From Chryseobacterium vrystaatense (GTDB lineage Bacteria; Bacteroidota; Bacteroidia; Flavobacteriales; Weeksellaceae): DNA of 64,000 nt. Positions 18,227 to 27,523 of the stretch are shown here, piece after piece. Under the pieces are notes generated by a model. The model did no database searches. It saw nothing but the letters and a program-made list of their open reading frames with translations, and was not told the DNA's origin. The stretch's first letter is position 1. Each line of letters starts with the position of its first letter. The stretch spans positions 558,001-622,000 of the forward strand of contig NZ_JPRI01000001.1 in the NCBI RefSeq assembly GCF_000737765.1, written 5' to 3'. The translations under genes and the position numbers were made by a program.

Positions 18227-19585
18227 ATGGAACAATATAATATTGACCAGAAAATCCAGGAGTTTATTGCCAAGATTGAAGCAAAAAATCCTAATGAACC
18301 AGAATTTTTACAAGCCGTAAAAGAAGTAGCTGTGACTGTAATTCCGTTTATTATGACCAAAAAGGAATACACAGGAATGAAGCTTCTAGAAAGAATGGCT
18401 GAACCTGAAAGAGTTATAATTTTCAGAGTTCCATGGGTTGATGACAAAGGAGAGATCCAGGTAAACAGAGGCTTCAGAATCCAAATGAACTCTGCGATCG
18501 GACCATACAAAGGAGGGATTCGTTTCCACCCTACTGTAAACCTTTCAGTTCTTAAATTCTTAGCTTTCGAGCAGGTATTTAAAAACTCATTGACGACTCT
18601 TCCAATGGGAGGAGGTAAAGGAGGATCAGATTTTGACCCACAAGGAAAATCTGATATGGAAGTAATGCGTTTCTGCCAGGCATTCATGACTGAATTATGC
18701 AAGCATATCGGTCCTGAAACAGACGTACCTGCAGGAGACATTGGTGTAGGAGCAAGAGAAATCGGATATCTTTTCGGACAATACAAAAAAGTAAGAAACG
18801 AATTTACCGGAGTACTTACTGGAAAAGGTCTTGCCTACGGAGGTTCACTGATCCGTCCTGAAGCTACAGGTTATGGCGTTGTATACTTCGCAGAGCAGAT
18901 GCTTAAGACGATCAATGAAACTTTTAAAGATAAGATTGTAAGTGTATCAGGTTTCGGAAATGTAGCATGGGGAGTAATCAAGAAGGCTACTGAGCTTGGT
19001 GCTAAAGTAGTAACGATTTCTGGTCCTGATGGATACATCTATGATAAAGACGGTATCAGCGGAGAAAAGATCGATTATCTATTAGAATTGAGATCTTCCG
19101 GAAACAACAGAGCTGAAGACTATGCTAAAAAATATCCTTCTGCTGAATTCCATGCCGGAAAACGTCCTTGGGAAGTTAAATGTGATGTAGCATTCCCTTC
19201 TGCAACTCAAAACGAACTGGATCTTGAAGATGCTAAAGTTTTGGTAGAAAACGGATGTGTTTGCGTTACTGAAGCGGCTAATATGCCTTCTACTTTAGAT
19301 GCAATCAATTATTTCCTAGACAATAAAATATTATTCTCGCCTGGTAAGGCTTCCAACGCTGGAGGTGTTGCTACTTCAGGTCTTGAGATGACACAGAATT
19401 CTATCCGTCTTAACTGGACTTCTGAAGAAGTTGATGCAAGGCTGAAAGAAATCATGATCGGAATCCACAAGGCTTGTAGAGATTACGGAAAAGATGAAAA
19501 TGGCTACGTAAACTACGTGAAAGGAGCCAATATCGCCGGATTCGTAAAGGTTGCGGAAGCAATGTTAGCTCAGGGAGTGGTATAA
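18227..19585 (+). CDS. gdhA: NADP-specific glutamate dehydrogenase
   Basis: 452 residues, the size of hexameric GDH. Interconverts 2-oxoglutarate plus ammonium and glutamate. Substrate-binding IGPYKGGIRFHP and catalytic PMGGGKGGSDFDPQGKSD (Lys near residue 130), then the dinucleotide fold with VSGFGNVAWGVIKKATELG. The length and the GxGxxA-like site fit the NADP-linked biosynthetic type. Monocistronic, with a strong promoter and two downstream hairpins. Confidence 0.97.
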   Translation: MEQYNIDQKIQEFIAKIEAKNPNEPEFLQAVKEVAVTVIPFIMTKKEYTGMKLLERMAEPERVIIFRVPWVDDKGEIQVNRGFRIQMNSAIGPYKGGIRFHPTVNLSVLKFLAFEQVFKNSLTTLPMGGGKGGSDFDPQGKSDMEVMRFCQAFMTELCKHIGPETDVPAGDIGVGAREIGYLFGQYKKVRNEFTGVLTGKGLAYGGSLIRPEATGYGVVYFAEQMLKTINETFKDKIVSVSGFGNVAWGVIKKATELGAKVVTISGPDGYIYDKDGISGEKIDYLLELRSSGNNRAEDYAKKYPSAEFHAGKRPWEVKCDVAFPSATQNELDLEDAKVLVENGCVCVTEAANMPSTLDAINYFLDNKILFSPGKASNAGGVATSGLEMTQNSIRLNWTSEEVDARLKEIMIGIHKACRDYGKDENGYVNYVKGANIAGFVKVAEAMLAQGVV

Positions 19586-19593
19586 AAATAAAT

Positions 19594-19624
19594 AAAGGTT
19601 GGGTATATTCCCAGCCTTTTTTGA
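19594..19624 (+). terminator. Terminator after gdhA
   Basis: AAAGGTTGGG and CCCAGCCTTT pair with one G-U, loop TATATT-like, followed by TTTT. Confidence 0.75.
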
Positions 19625-19672
19625 TAAAGCCTGTTCCCGGGATAATGGGAAAAAAGTAAAAAGTGAAAGGAG

Positions 19673-19703
19673 AAAGCGCAGTACATCTACTGCGCTTTTT
19701 TTA
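19673..19703. terminator. Second terminator between gdhA and the amidohydrolase
   Basis: AAAGCGCAGTA (19673-19683) pairs perfectly with TACTGCGCTTT (19688-19698), 4-base loop CATC, then a T-tract. Confidence 0.8.
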
Positions 19704-19765
19704 TTTTTCTGGAATGTAAAAAATACTTTCTTGTGAACATTCAGATGATAAATTCTCTCTGTACA

Positions 19766-21286
19766 TCATTTCAAGTATTCGTTGATTGATATTCTCCTGC
19801 TTTCGTTATTGGCATCTTCGATACCCTTCAGGATTGTCTTGATTTGGACCTTGTTCATTATATATGTATTAAAAAACACATATTCAATCGCCTTTGTGTT
19901 TTTAATGTTGCTTAATGGATTGCCGGCTAGCAACACCAGGTCCGATTGATACCCCTCTTTTATTTTTCCAGTCTTACTTTTCATCCATTCACCAGGGGCA
20001 ACCGTGGCAGAGTAAAGGGCTTGGGAATTGGTCATTCCAGAATTAGACAGAGACTCCAGCTCATCATGTAGAGAAAACCCGGGGACAACAGTTGCTACAT
20101 TAGCATCCGTTCCTGCCATAATAGTAACCTTATGATTGACCAGCGCTCGGGTCATGATATGAATCGCCTCTGCATAGGTCTTCCAAAAAGTCAATGATAG
20201 TTTCTTTGCATCAGGATCATCTTTTCCATTGTATTCATATCCGTTTCTACCTGGCAGCCAGCCCAATTTGTAAAGTGGAGTTCCTTCAATAATTTGTGGG
20301 TTAGCATATTTTAATTCAATTTCTTTAAGTTTAGAATCTAAATTAAATCTTTGGCTGACAAAACTTTCACATAACCATACCGTTGACGTAACACTAATGT
20401 TTCTCTCCTTTAGTTTTTGTGCGATTTGCTCAGAACGTATTGTAAGAAAACGGAGGTACTCCTGCGGATTTTTAGAGATTGATTTTCCAAACTCATCAAT
20501 CGTTTTAACCGTTATTTCTTCAATATGTGCCACTTCTTTCTGACCCGACTGATAAAAGGTTTCTAAATTAACCAATGGGATATGTCCAATAACCGGAATA
20601 TGATTTTGTTCGGCAATTCCGATTGTTGTTTTAAACATTTGGGGATTCACAAACCCATACATTTTAATAGCATCATATCCCTGCCCGCTTATTTTCTTTA
20701 TTGCTTTCTGAGCATCTTTTTTATTAGAATAATTAACGGCCCGCCTGGTCCAGCTATAATAATAACCGGCTAACCCATTCTCACTAAATATCGGTGGTGA
20801 AGCAACATACATTCGTGGCCCCAAACCATTTTTCTGTATCGATCTTCTCCATTCTAAAATAACAGGCTGTCCTGCCATTTCTCTAATGTAAGTAACCCCA
20901 TTCACAAGATATAAAAACAAATCATTTCTGCTTTCTTTTAAATGAACATGGCTATCTACCAGTCCCGGGATCAGATACCGTTCTTTCCCATCAATAACTA
21001 CAGCTGTTTCATCTATTACCTGATCCGTCCCTAATCTGACAATTATACCGTCTTTTATAACGACATCCTGATTCTTCATAAAATGAGTGCAGTCTTCAGA
21101 TAGAACATTGACATTTCTTATATGAGTAATTTTTGACTGTTTAATAACTGAAGAAAAATCAATACCCTTTACCAACTTACCCGACACCTTATTCAACTCA
21201 TTATCTGCCCATAAAAATCCACACAGAAGAAGACCTAATACTATTAGAACCGAATACAGAACTCTCCTAAGCCAAAGCTTTTTCAT
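19766..21286 (-). CDS. Membrane-anchored amidohydrolase (imidazolonepropionase-like)
   Basis: 506 residues. One N-terminal membrane anchor (about residues 8-27), then a TIM-barrel amidohydrolase: metal motif GLVDSHVHL near 110, IPVIGHIPL, and the Asp motif AGTDANVATVVPG; the C-terminal beta part ends GYQSDLVLLAGNPLSNI. Related enzymes hydrolyse N-acyl or dipeptide-like bonds; no substrate can be named. It follows, on the same strand with a 104-base gap, a LytTR membrane regulator that may control it. Confidence 0.85.
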   Translation of the reverse strand: MKKLWLRRVLYSVLIVLGLLLCGFLWADNELNKVSGKLVKGIDFSSVIKQSKITHIRNVNVLSEDCTHFMKNQDVVIKDGIIVRLGTDQVIDETAVVIDGKERYLIPGLVDSHVHLKESRNDLFLYLVNGVTYIREMAGQPVILEWRRSIQKNGLGPRMYVASPPIFSENGLAGYYYSWTRRAVNYSNKKDAQKAIKKISGQGYDAIKMYGFVNPQMFKTTIGIAEQNHIPVIGHIPLVNLETFYQSGQKEVAHIEEITVKTIDEFGKSISKNPQEYLRFLTIRSEQIAQKLKERNISVTSTVWLCESFVSQRFNLDSKLKEIELKYANPQIIEGTPLYKLGWLPGRNGYEYNGKDDPDAKKLSLTFWKTYAEAIHIMTRALVNHKVTIMAGTDANVATVVPGFSLHDELESLSNSGMTNSQALYSATVAPGEWMKSKTGKIKEGYQSDLVLLAGNPLSNIKNTKAIEYVFFNTYIMNKVQIKTILKGIEDANNESRRISINEYLK

Positions 21287-21389
21287 AAATTATTTATATT
21301 TATTTCAAAAGCAAAATAAATACAAATGCTCACGAAAACATTGTAAATAAAATGATTAGGGATGAAATGCGCTGTTTTAGGGATGAAAG

Positions 21390-22130
21390 TTATAGGGATA
21401 ATACATACTCCTTATAATTTTTAGACACCGGAATTTCAATTTGAGTAAGAGATATTGTATCCTGATTTTTCCAGGCTTTAAAATGAGACGGGTTTATCAG
21501 ATGGGAACGATGAACCTGAATCAAAAAATCAAAGTCCTGCTGAATCTTTTTCAGGGTGCTTCGGATGAGTTTTGTTTTTAACTCAGTTCCGTCCATAAAG
21601 AAAATTTCAACATAATTCTGTGAATTGGAAACACAGATCAAATCATTTCTTCTGATCTTTAAAATATCAAGTTTATTTTCCCCTCTAATAATAATGTTAT
21701 CGTCTTTGGCAGGAATTAATGTAACAGCATATATCCTGGCCAAAACCAGTATTGGTGTAGAAATCAAAGCCAGTTTAAGAATGATTGTCATGAAAAATTT
21801 AGAAAAATCATACCCTCCATCTAAAACGGGACTTTTGTAAAAACAATAAGTGCTTATCGTATAAAACAGCTGAAAAAAAACAATAGCTGCTATTTCAAGT
21901 CCAGAGTTCCATTTCAACAGCTTATCAAAGACTCTTTTTTGAATGACAGCAATTAAGCTATAACATAAAAATGCGATGGTGCTAAATCCAATGCTGATAA
22001 GAATCCATACTTTAAAACTTACCGTTCCATCATCGAAAGGTCTTATAAAAAAAGCGAAAATGAAAAGCCAGATACTGAGAAATATTCCAATCAGTATATG
22101 ATGCTTAATCGAAGGGTTTAATCTTTTCAT
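21390..22130 (-). CDS. Membrane LytTR-domain transcription regulator
   Basis: About 246 residues from ATG 22130 (MKRLNPSIKHHIL). Four hydrophobic segments in the first 150 residues (for example IGIFLSIWLFIFAFF, WILISIGFSTIAFLCYSLI), then a LytTR DNA-binding domain: DLICVSNSQNYVEIFFMDG, LIRSTLKKIQQDF, IQVHRSHLINPSHFKAWKN. A longer frame from 22238 exists but its ATG lies in the loop of a terminator, so I reject it. Family members combine membrane sensing and DNA binding without a response-regulator domain. Confidence 0.85.
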   Translation of the reverse strand: MKRLNPSIKHHILIGIFLSIWLFIFAFFIRPFDDGTVSFKVWILISIGFSTIAFLCYSLIAVIQKRVFDKLLKWNSGLEIAAIVFFQLFYTISTYCFYKSPVLDGGYDFSKFFMTIILKLALISTPILVLARIYAVTLIPAKDDNIIIRGENKLDILKIRRNDLICVSNSQNYVEIFFMDGTELKTKLIRSTLKKIQQDFDFLIQVHRSHLINPSHFKAWKNQDTISLTQIEIPVSKNYKEYVLSL

Positions 22131-22220
22131 TAAAAAAAGGGCTGGCTGCCAGATGAGTTTATGGTTATTCTTTATGAAGAGGAAATATACATAAATATAT
22201 ATTGACTCGTTCACTACCCA

Positions 22221-22251
22221 TAAAAAATCCTGAGACATACTGCCTCAGGAT
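22221..22251 (-). terminator. Terminator after the 22281 gene
   Basis: On the minus strand ATCCTGAG (22251-22244), a 9-base loop, CTCAGGAT (22234-22227), then TTTTT. Confidence 0.75.
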
Positions 22252-22280
22252 CCCCTTTCTGCTTTGTTCAATATTTATAT

Positions 22281-22610
22281 TTACTTAGATGACTTTGCTT
22301 TTTTCTTACCTTTCTTTTCTGCTTTTGCAGTCTCAGAAGGCTTTGTAGCATCTGTGGCAACATCAGTACTCACCGGTGCCGCCGTTTCAGCTGTTGTCGC
22401 AGGAATCGCTGCTGGTTCTGCTGTAGTCGTTCCTGTAGTATTCTGTTTTTTGGCATCTGTAGAAGTGCTCGTTTGTGTATCCTGCTGTTGAGTTTGAGTG
22501 GTCTGGTTAACAGGTGTGCTGGCTGGCTTTTGAGTTTGTGTCTGCGCCTGAGCAGATACCGCGATTACGCCGACTAAAGTAAACGCTGCTGTTAAAACTA
22601 ACTTTTTCAT
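22281..22610 (-). CDS. Small secreted low-complexity protein
   Basis: 109 residues with signal peptide MKKLVLTAAFTLVGVIAVSAQA. The mature part is almost only Thr, Ala, Gln, Pro and Ser (QTQTQKPASTPVNQTTQTQQQ) and ends in a basic tail KAEKKGKKKAKSSK. No domain. Its own terminator supports that it is a real, separately transcribed gene. Function unknown; surface linker-like or polyanion-binding roles are guesses. Confidence 0.75.
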   Translation of the reverse strand: MKKLVLTAAFTLVGVIAVSAQAQTQTQKPASTPVNQTTQTQQQDTQTSTSTDAKKQNTTGTTTAEPAAIPATTAETAAPVSTDVATDATKPSETAKAEKKGKKKAKSSK

Positions 22611-22725
22611 AATAAAATATTTAAATGGTTGTTTAATTTAAACGACACTCTTTTTATTAAATTATGCGTAAGGGTCTTATTTAACGTACTTTATCATTAT
22701 TTAAGAGTTTTTACAAACTGCAATT

Positions 22726-23214
22726 TTACTTTGAGATATTCTTCATCATCTTTTCTACAAATTCAAATGCTGCCGGACAGATGACCGTATTTTTAATCAT
22801 CAGGTCATTGATCTGGTATATTTTTTTTCGGTCTGTATGGGGGTATTCTCTGCAGGCTTTCGGCCTTACTTCATAAATAGAACAGGTATTGTCGTTATTT
22901 AGGAAAAAACAGGGAAGATTCTGAAGTACTTTATCATTATCTTCATCCACCCTTAAAAACTTGGCTTCAAAATCAGCCTGCTTCATACGCAGATGTTTTG
23001 AAATGCGCTCAATATCTTTTTCTGTATATAGAGGTCCTGTTGTTTTGCAGCAATTGGCACATTGAAGACAGTCCACTTCATCAAAAACTTCCCCATGGGT
23101 TTCCTGAACTATATAATCAAGGTTTTTGGGCTGTTTCTTTTTCAATCCGTCCAGAAACTTTTTATGTTCCTTCTGCTTCTGTAAAGCCTGCTTTTTATAG
23201 AGGTCTAAATTCAT
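22726..23214 (-). CDS. YkgJ-family cysteine cluster protein
   Basis: 162 residues. The Cys-rich pattern is plain: CLQCANCCKTTGPLY (residues about 53-62), CFFLNNDNTCSIYEVRPKACREYPH and a late Cys in TVICPAAFEF. This family is thought to bind zinc or an Fe-S cluster; function unknown. The gene begins immediately after the stop codon of the potassium-channel gene (TAA then ATG), so the two are translationally linked. Confidence 0.88.
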   Translation of the reverse strand: MNLDLYKKQALQKQKEHKKFLDGLKKKQPKNLDYIVQETHGEVFDEVDCLQCANCCKTTGPLYTEKDIERISKHLRMKQADFEAKFLRVDEDNDKVLQNLPCFFLNNDNTCSIYEVRPKACREYPHTDRKKIYQINDLMIKNTVICPAAFEFVEKMMKNISK

Positions 23215-24186
23215 TTATTCATTATCTCCAGCTATGACCGGAAGTTCTGTTTTTTGATATTCGTTAATTTTATCCAGGTCCAATATGGTTGTCTGATCGT
23301 TATTATCCGGATAGTACATCGGGGTAAATTTGGCCCCGTACACAATCTCTTTAGAGACATATGAAGATCTCTGAACGACAGTGTTGGAAAAGACTTCATC
23401 AAAAGCGCGAACCTGGACTATAATCTCAATATCCGTATTTTGAAAGTCATCTTCAGAAAAACCATAAAATGGCGAGTCTACTGTGATCTCATGAACAACC
23501 GTCCAGTTTAGCGCCAGTGTATTGATCTTGCTCAAATGCGTCTTTAAAGAATAAAAATTGCTTTTTGGAGCCCCGTTTTCAATTACTTCAATAGCGGTAG
23601 AAACGATGACATCAGCATCGGTCAATGCATTATTTTTAAACGGTGCCAGCCTGAACATCAGAGCCCTTGAATCTTTGAACGGAGAAATAACTGCAATATC
23701 CGAAAATCTTAGATAAGCTCTCGGTCTTGAAAACCTTCCATAAAATAGCCCGGTTGCAATCGCAAAGGTAAGCAATCCCAGAAAAGCTTCAAAAGTAGCT
23801 ACAAGACTTGCCGTAAAACCTACCGGCGCAATCCTTCCATAACCTACCGTAGTAAACGTCTGTGAACTAAAGAAAAACACATCAATAAATTCGTTCAGGG
23901 GATCACTTTTATCAATACCCGTCAAATGCTCTACTCCGATGAGGTAATAGATCATTGCGAATACCAGATTAATGAGAATATACGCAATCACCAGATAGGA
24001 TAAAAAACGAAAAGTAGACAGGTTCAGCATCGTGTGATACCAACTTAGCCTGTTGAATACATTCACGCCTCTTCGCTTTACATTCGGAAGCCCGTCTTTA
24101 TTGATAAACCTTCCGGATGCATTGCTTCCGAAACCGCTGTTTTCAGTGTTTTTCTGACGAATCTTCTGCCTGAAACCTCTTGCCAT
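23215..24186 (-). CDS. Inward-rectifier (Kir-like) potassium channel
   Basis: 323 residues. Two transmembrane helices (about 58-82, STFRFLSYLVIAYILINLVFAMIYY split around 20 residues, and about 128-155) flank a pore helix and selectivity filter TVGYG in SQTFTTVGYGRIAPVG near residue 115. The C-terminal half is the immunoglobulin-like cytoplasmic domain of bacterial Kir channels (for example LSKINTLALNWTVVHEI, DSPFYGFSEDDF). Conducts K+; gating by lipids or pH is known for the family, not shown here. Immediately upstream of the YkgJ-type gene. Confidence 0.9.
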   Translation of the reverse strand: MARGFRQKIRQKNTENSGFGSNASGRFINKDGLPNVKRRGVNVFNRLSWYHTMLNLSTFRFLSYLVIAYILINLVFAMIYYLIGVEHLTGIDKSDPLNEFIDVFFFSSQTFTTVGYGRIAPVGFTASLVATFEAFLGLLTFAIATGLFYGRFSRPRAYLRFSDIAVISPFKDSRALMFRLAPFKNNALTDADVIVSTAIEVIENGAPKSNFYSLKTHLSKINTLALNWTVVHEITVDSPFYGFSEDDFQNTDIEIIVQVRAFDEVFSNTVVQRSSYVSKEIVYGAKFTPMYYPDNNDQTTILDLDKINEYQKTELPVIAGDNE

Positions 24187-24261
24187 TTTTTTAAGATTTA
24201 TGTTTGTTCGGATTTCTTAAAAAACATATTTGTTCTATTACCAGCAATCCCTTTAACAATG

Positions 24262-24269
24262 CAAAGATA
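24262..24269 (-). promoter_or_regulatory. -7 element for the channel/YkgJ operon
   Basis: Minus-strand TATCTTTG matches TAnnTTTG; a TTG lies 24 bases further upstream (24296-24294). The leader would be about 70 nt. Confidence 0.45.
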
Positions 24270-24304
24270 AAATATTGTTTTCATGAAATTTATCAAGCTG
24301 ATGA

Positions 24305-24337
24305 TTGAATTTTTAATTTGATTTTGCAGTACTTTTG
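24305..24337 (+). promoter_or_regulatory. Promoter of the globin gene, very close to the start codon
   Basis: TTG (24305-24307), 22 bases, TACTTTTG (24330-24337). Only four bases separate the -7 element from the ATG at 24342, so the mRNA would have almost no leader. Confidence 0.6.
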
Positions 24338-24341
24338 AAAT

Positions 24342-24722
24342 ATGAAAAAATTGGAATCACGAGAGGATATCGAACACCTTGTCAATTCATTTTACGCAAA
24401 AGTAATTAAAGATGAGACGATTGGGTTTTTCTTTAATGATGTGGCCAAAGTAGACTGGGACCGACATCTTCCCAAAATGTATTCATTCTGGGAATCTATT
24501 CTATTTGGAGAAATGAGTTACAAGGGAAATCCCATGGGCGTCCATTTTCCCATCAATGAGATCCAGGCCATGGAACAGAAACATTTTGACCGCTGGCTCG
24601 AACTCTGGAGAACATCCATTGAAGAAAACTTCGTAGGAGAAAATGCTGAAATGGCTATTTATAAATCTGAAAACATTGCTAAACTGATGGCTTTTAAAAT
24701 GGATCTTGCCAGGAGGCTGTAA
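24342..24722 (+). CDS. Group III truncated haemoglobin
   Basis: 126 residues. Typical group 3 globin: SREDIEHLVNSFYAKVIKDE at the N-terminus, FFNDVAKVDWDRHLPKMYSFWESILFG, then the proximal-His region HFPINEIQAMEQKHFDRWLELW. Binds haem and probably O2 or NO; function in flavobacteria is not settled. No shorter in-frame start would keep the A/B helices, so ATG 24342 stands even though it lies next to the promoter. Confidence 0.9.
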   Translation: MKKLESREDIEHLVNSFYAKVIKDETIGFFFNDVAKVDWDRHLPKMYSFWESILFGEMSYKGNPMGVHFPINEIQAMEQKHFDRWLELWRTSIEENFVGENAEMAIYKSENIAKLMAFKMDLARRL

Positions 24723-24775
24723 TGCAGATCCTGGTTTTGTAAGTCTTTTTAATATGCCGAATTCCTAAGTATTAA

Positions 24776-25846
24776 TTAAGGAACAATTACAGTAAAGATG
24801 TATGCGGCGAGATTCACTAATAAAACGGTTCCATACAGGATATTCGTTTTCCCCCGGCTTAAAGAAAGCATGACAATAAACACCGAAAGAGAAAGCAGGA
24901 TAATATCTTTTTTATCAAGCCCCAATACCAACGGAATATCATACATAATACAAACAGTAGATACTGCCGGAATCGTAAGACCAATACTTGCCAGTGCTGA
25001 CCCCAATGCCAGATTCAAACTGGATTGTATCTGATTGCTTCTTGCTGCACGTATAGCGGCCACCCCTTCAGGCAGAAGGACAACTCCTGCAATAATAACC
25101 CCAACTAAAGATTTGGGAGCTCCGATGCTCTGTACCATACCTTCAATGGTTCCGGAAAGTCCTTTCGCCATCAGTACGACAATTACCAGACAGACAACCA
25201 GGAATCCAAAGCTTATCAGTGTTTTATTCAGTGAAGGAATATAATGTTCTTCAGGATGTTCATCGGGAACGATAAAGTAGCTTCTGTGGCGCACTGTCTG
25301 TACCATCAGAAAGACTCCATAAATCACAAGACATGCAATAGAAATAAAAATTAGCTGGGCTTCGTTATAGAAAGGTCCGTTGACACTTGAAGTAAAATTG
25401 GGAAGAACAAGGGTAAGTACCAGAATGGAGACAATACTTACAAGATAGGTTGTTGCGGAAGTTCTTGCGAAAAACTGTTCATGATATTTGACGCCACCTA
25501 CCAGGATACATATCCCCAAAATTCCGTTAAGAATAATCATTACGGCAGCAAAAACGGTATCTCTGGCCAGCGTGATCGCCTGATCTCCGCCGGCCACCAT
25601 CAGTGAGATGATCAGCGCGACTTCAATGATCGTGATACAGAGTGCAAGAATAATAGTTCCAAACGGCTCCCCTACTTTATGGGCGACCACTTCTGCGTGA
25701 TGTACTGCAGATAAGACACTTCCGGTGAGGAGAAGGCCTGCAATAATGTCATAGAAAACTCCGCTTCCCATCAATCCTGAAAAGTAATAACCCACCGCTA
25801 AAACGGGAAAGATATACGTATAATGTAAAAGTTCTTTTAATCTCAT
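24776..25846 (-). CDS. ChaA-like calcium (sodium)/proton antiporter
   Basis: 356 residues, about ten or eleven hydrophobic segments. The alpha repeats carry the exchanger signature GEPFGTIILALCITIIEVALI near residue 58 and GVIIAGVVLLPEGVAAIRAARSNQ near residue 250, including the conserved acidic residues. Exports Ca2+ (or Na+, K+) in exchange for protons across the inner membrane. Stands alone; no promoter match was found in the short upstream gap. Confidence 0.9.
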   Translation of the reverse strand: MRLKELLHYTYIFPVLAVGYYFSGLMGSGVFYDIIAGLLLTGSVLSAVHHAEVVAHKVGEPFGTIILALCITIIEVALIISLMVAGGDQAITLARDTVFAAVMIILNGILGICILVGGVKYHEQFFARTSATTYLVSIVSILVLTLVLPNFTSSVNGPFYNEAQLIFISIACLVIYGVFLMVQTVRHRSYFIVPDEHPEEHYIPSLNKTLISFGFLVVCLVIVVLMAKGLSGTIEGMVQSIGAPKSLVGVIIAGVVLLPEGVAAIRAARSNQIQSSLNLALGSALASIGLTIPAVSTVCIMYDIPLVLGLDKKDIILLSLSVFIVMLSLSRGKTNILYGTVLLVNLAAYIFTVIVP

Positions 25847-25912
25847 AAGCTGTCTACAAAATACAAAAAATCTATGAAATTTGAAATATCAAAAGAAAAT
25901 ATTAATAATATT

Positions 25913-26251
25913 TTAATGAATCCACAGGTTAAAATCCAGAAAATCCGTCAGCATATGGAACAAAAGACCAATAGCTGCAATTCTGATATTTCCTTTAAAA
26001 AACAGCAGCAAAAAATACACCGCAATGGCATAATAGGAATGTAAAAAATGAAAACCTATGCTATTTCTTGAAGGATCGAAGACAGGATTGGCAAAAAGAT
26101 GGTCCAAATCTACGGCCATTGTACCCAGCATAATGAGATACGCTTTTTTCCAGTTTTTGCGAAAAAAGATCAAAGCAATAAAAACCGGAAAAACCAGATG
26201 TAAAAAATAGTGTGTGAATGTTTTCAGTAATGCAATTTCAGATAATGTCAT
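25913..26251 (-). CDS. DUF6122-like small membrane protein
   Basis: 112 residues with four hydrophobic segments. Conserved-looking HYFLHLVFPVFIALIFF, GTMAVDLDHLFANPVFDP and LLFHMLTDFLDFNLWIH: the pattern of histidines and aspartates in or near membrane segments resembles membrane-bound metal-dependent hydrolases such as YdjM, which it may be related to. Function unknown. Confidence 0.75.
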   Translation of the reverse strand: MTLSEIALLKTFTHYFLHLVFPVFIALIFFRKNWKKAYLIMLGTMAVDLDHLFANPVFDPSRNSIGFHFLHSYYAIAVYFLLLFFKGNIRIAAIGLLFHMLTDFLDFNLWIH

Positions 26252-26284
26252 TAATAATCAGTCAGTTTTAGGATTACAGGTTTC

Positions 26285-27523
26285 TTACCATCTCAAAATT
26301 AAAGGCAGTTCTCCCTTCTTGGCTTTGATCTTCATCCAGTAGCTTTCTGCTTTATTTCCGTAAAAAACATACTCCAAATCAGAAAGTATTCTTTTCTCAC
26401 TCGCCGTTAAAGTACTTAAAGAAGACAGCAGCAATGGACTGTTGGCAATAAAGATATAATTTTCCTTAAGTTTTGGAGAAGATGGTATTGGTTTCTTTGT
26501 AGATGTAATGATAAGTCCTTCATTACTTTTTTCAATTAAATTAGGCTGAAAAGGAATTGCTGTGAATTGGTTCTGAGCGTTGATCCATTTTTTATGCTGA
26601 AAATATTGCCAGCTTTTTTCAGGAGCTTTACTCTGTAGTTCAATCACATAATTGGGTTGGATAATTTTCTGATAGGTCTTTTTCTCAATCTCATTAAAAT
26701 TATCGTCATAACCATAAGTGATGATGGTATCATTCACCTGCTCAAGATCAGCAGTTGACTTTAAAGAATAGATCTGAGCTGAATCTGCAAGCTTTTTATC
26801 AAAAAAACGAGCATATTTTTTTATATTCTCCGCATCCAGTTCAGCATCCAAAAAGTGTTTTTTCTTCTTCGCTTCAGCAACCACAGATGAGAAATTTCCT
26901 GTTTCTTCCGTATTTTTTATTTCAATTTCATCAGCTTTCAGGTCAATAGAAAAATTCTGAATTTTCTCTCCTGAAATAAAAGAAATGCTCCCCAAACTGC
27001 TGTGAATAAACTCATCTGCAGAACGTGTATTCTTGTCTGAAGATTGAAAAATCATTTGGTTTATATTTTCAAATGCCAAAGCAGACGTTCCAACGATGCC
27101 ATGCCCTCCCACTATTTTAATGAAAATCTGATCCTTTTGAAAGACATCAGAACCTTTACTGATAAATTGATTGCTTTTTAAATAAGCTGAAAACTGTTGT
27201 GGATCTTTCAGTTCAACCACAGTGTACCACTCTGAAAACCGGGTATCCTTAAGATGGAATATTTGTAAAAAATCCGGGATTCTGATTCCTGAGTCTTTTA
27301 ATGAAATCCCTTTTTTATCTTTTGTTCTGCTTCCTGACCATTTTGAAGGATGGGCAATGAAGCTTGAAATATATTGTCCCATTAATTTTTTCACGTCGAT
27401 TAAAACGATCACATCTGCATTTTTAGGGACAAATTTTAATGTTTTGTCTTTATAAAAACACACAAAATAAAGCGCAACTGCCAGTACAATAACTAACGGG
27501 ACAATAAGTTTCTTTTTGTTCAT
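26285..27523 (-). CDS. Envelope protein of unknown function, related to the preceding gene
   Basis: 412 residues. One N-terminal anchor (IVPLVIVLAVALYFVCFY) then a large extracytoplasmic region beginning FVPKNADVIVLIDVKKLMGQYI. That opening resembles the mature start of the neighbour's product (PTDAVFYMEINGKQLNQK), so both look like DUF4836-type or related proteins of Bacteroidota, a weak assignment. It follows its neighbour with no gap (ATG right after the stop). Third gene of the operon starting at 30228. Confidence 0.7.
   Translation of the reverse strand: MNKKKLIVPLVIVLAVALYFVCFYKDKTLKFVPKNADVIVLIDVKKLMGQYISSFIAHPSKWSGSRTKDKKGISLKDSGIRIPDFLQIFHLKDTRFSEWYTVVELKDPQQFSAYLKSNQFISKGSDVFQKDQIFIKIVGGHGIVGTSALAFENINQMIFQSSDKNTRSADEFIHSSLGSISFISGEKIQNFSIDLKADEIEIKNTEETGNFSSVVAEAKKKKHFLDAELDAENIKKYARFFDKKLADSAQIYSLKSTADLEQVNDTIITYGYDDNFNEIEKKTYQKIIQPNYVIELQSKAPEKSWQYFQHKKWINAQNQFTAIPFQPNLIEKSNEGLIITSTKKPIPSSPKLKENYIFIANSPLLLSSLSTLTASEKRILSDLEYVFYGNKAESYWMKIKAKKGELPLILRW

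Noticed and set aside
22131-22238. Upstream start (22238) of the membrane LytTR protein
   Set aside because: Its ATG lies in the loop of the terminator of the upstream gene; ATG 22130 fits better.
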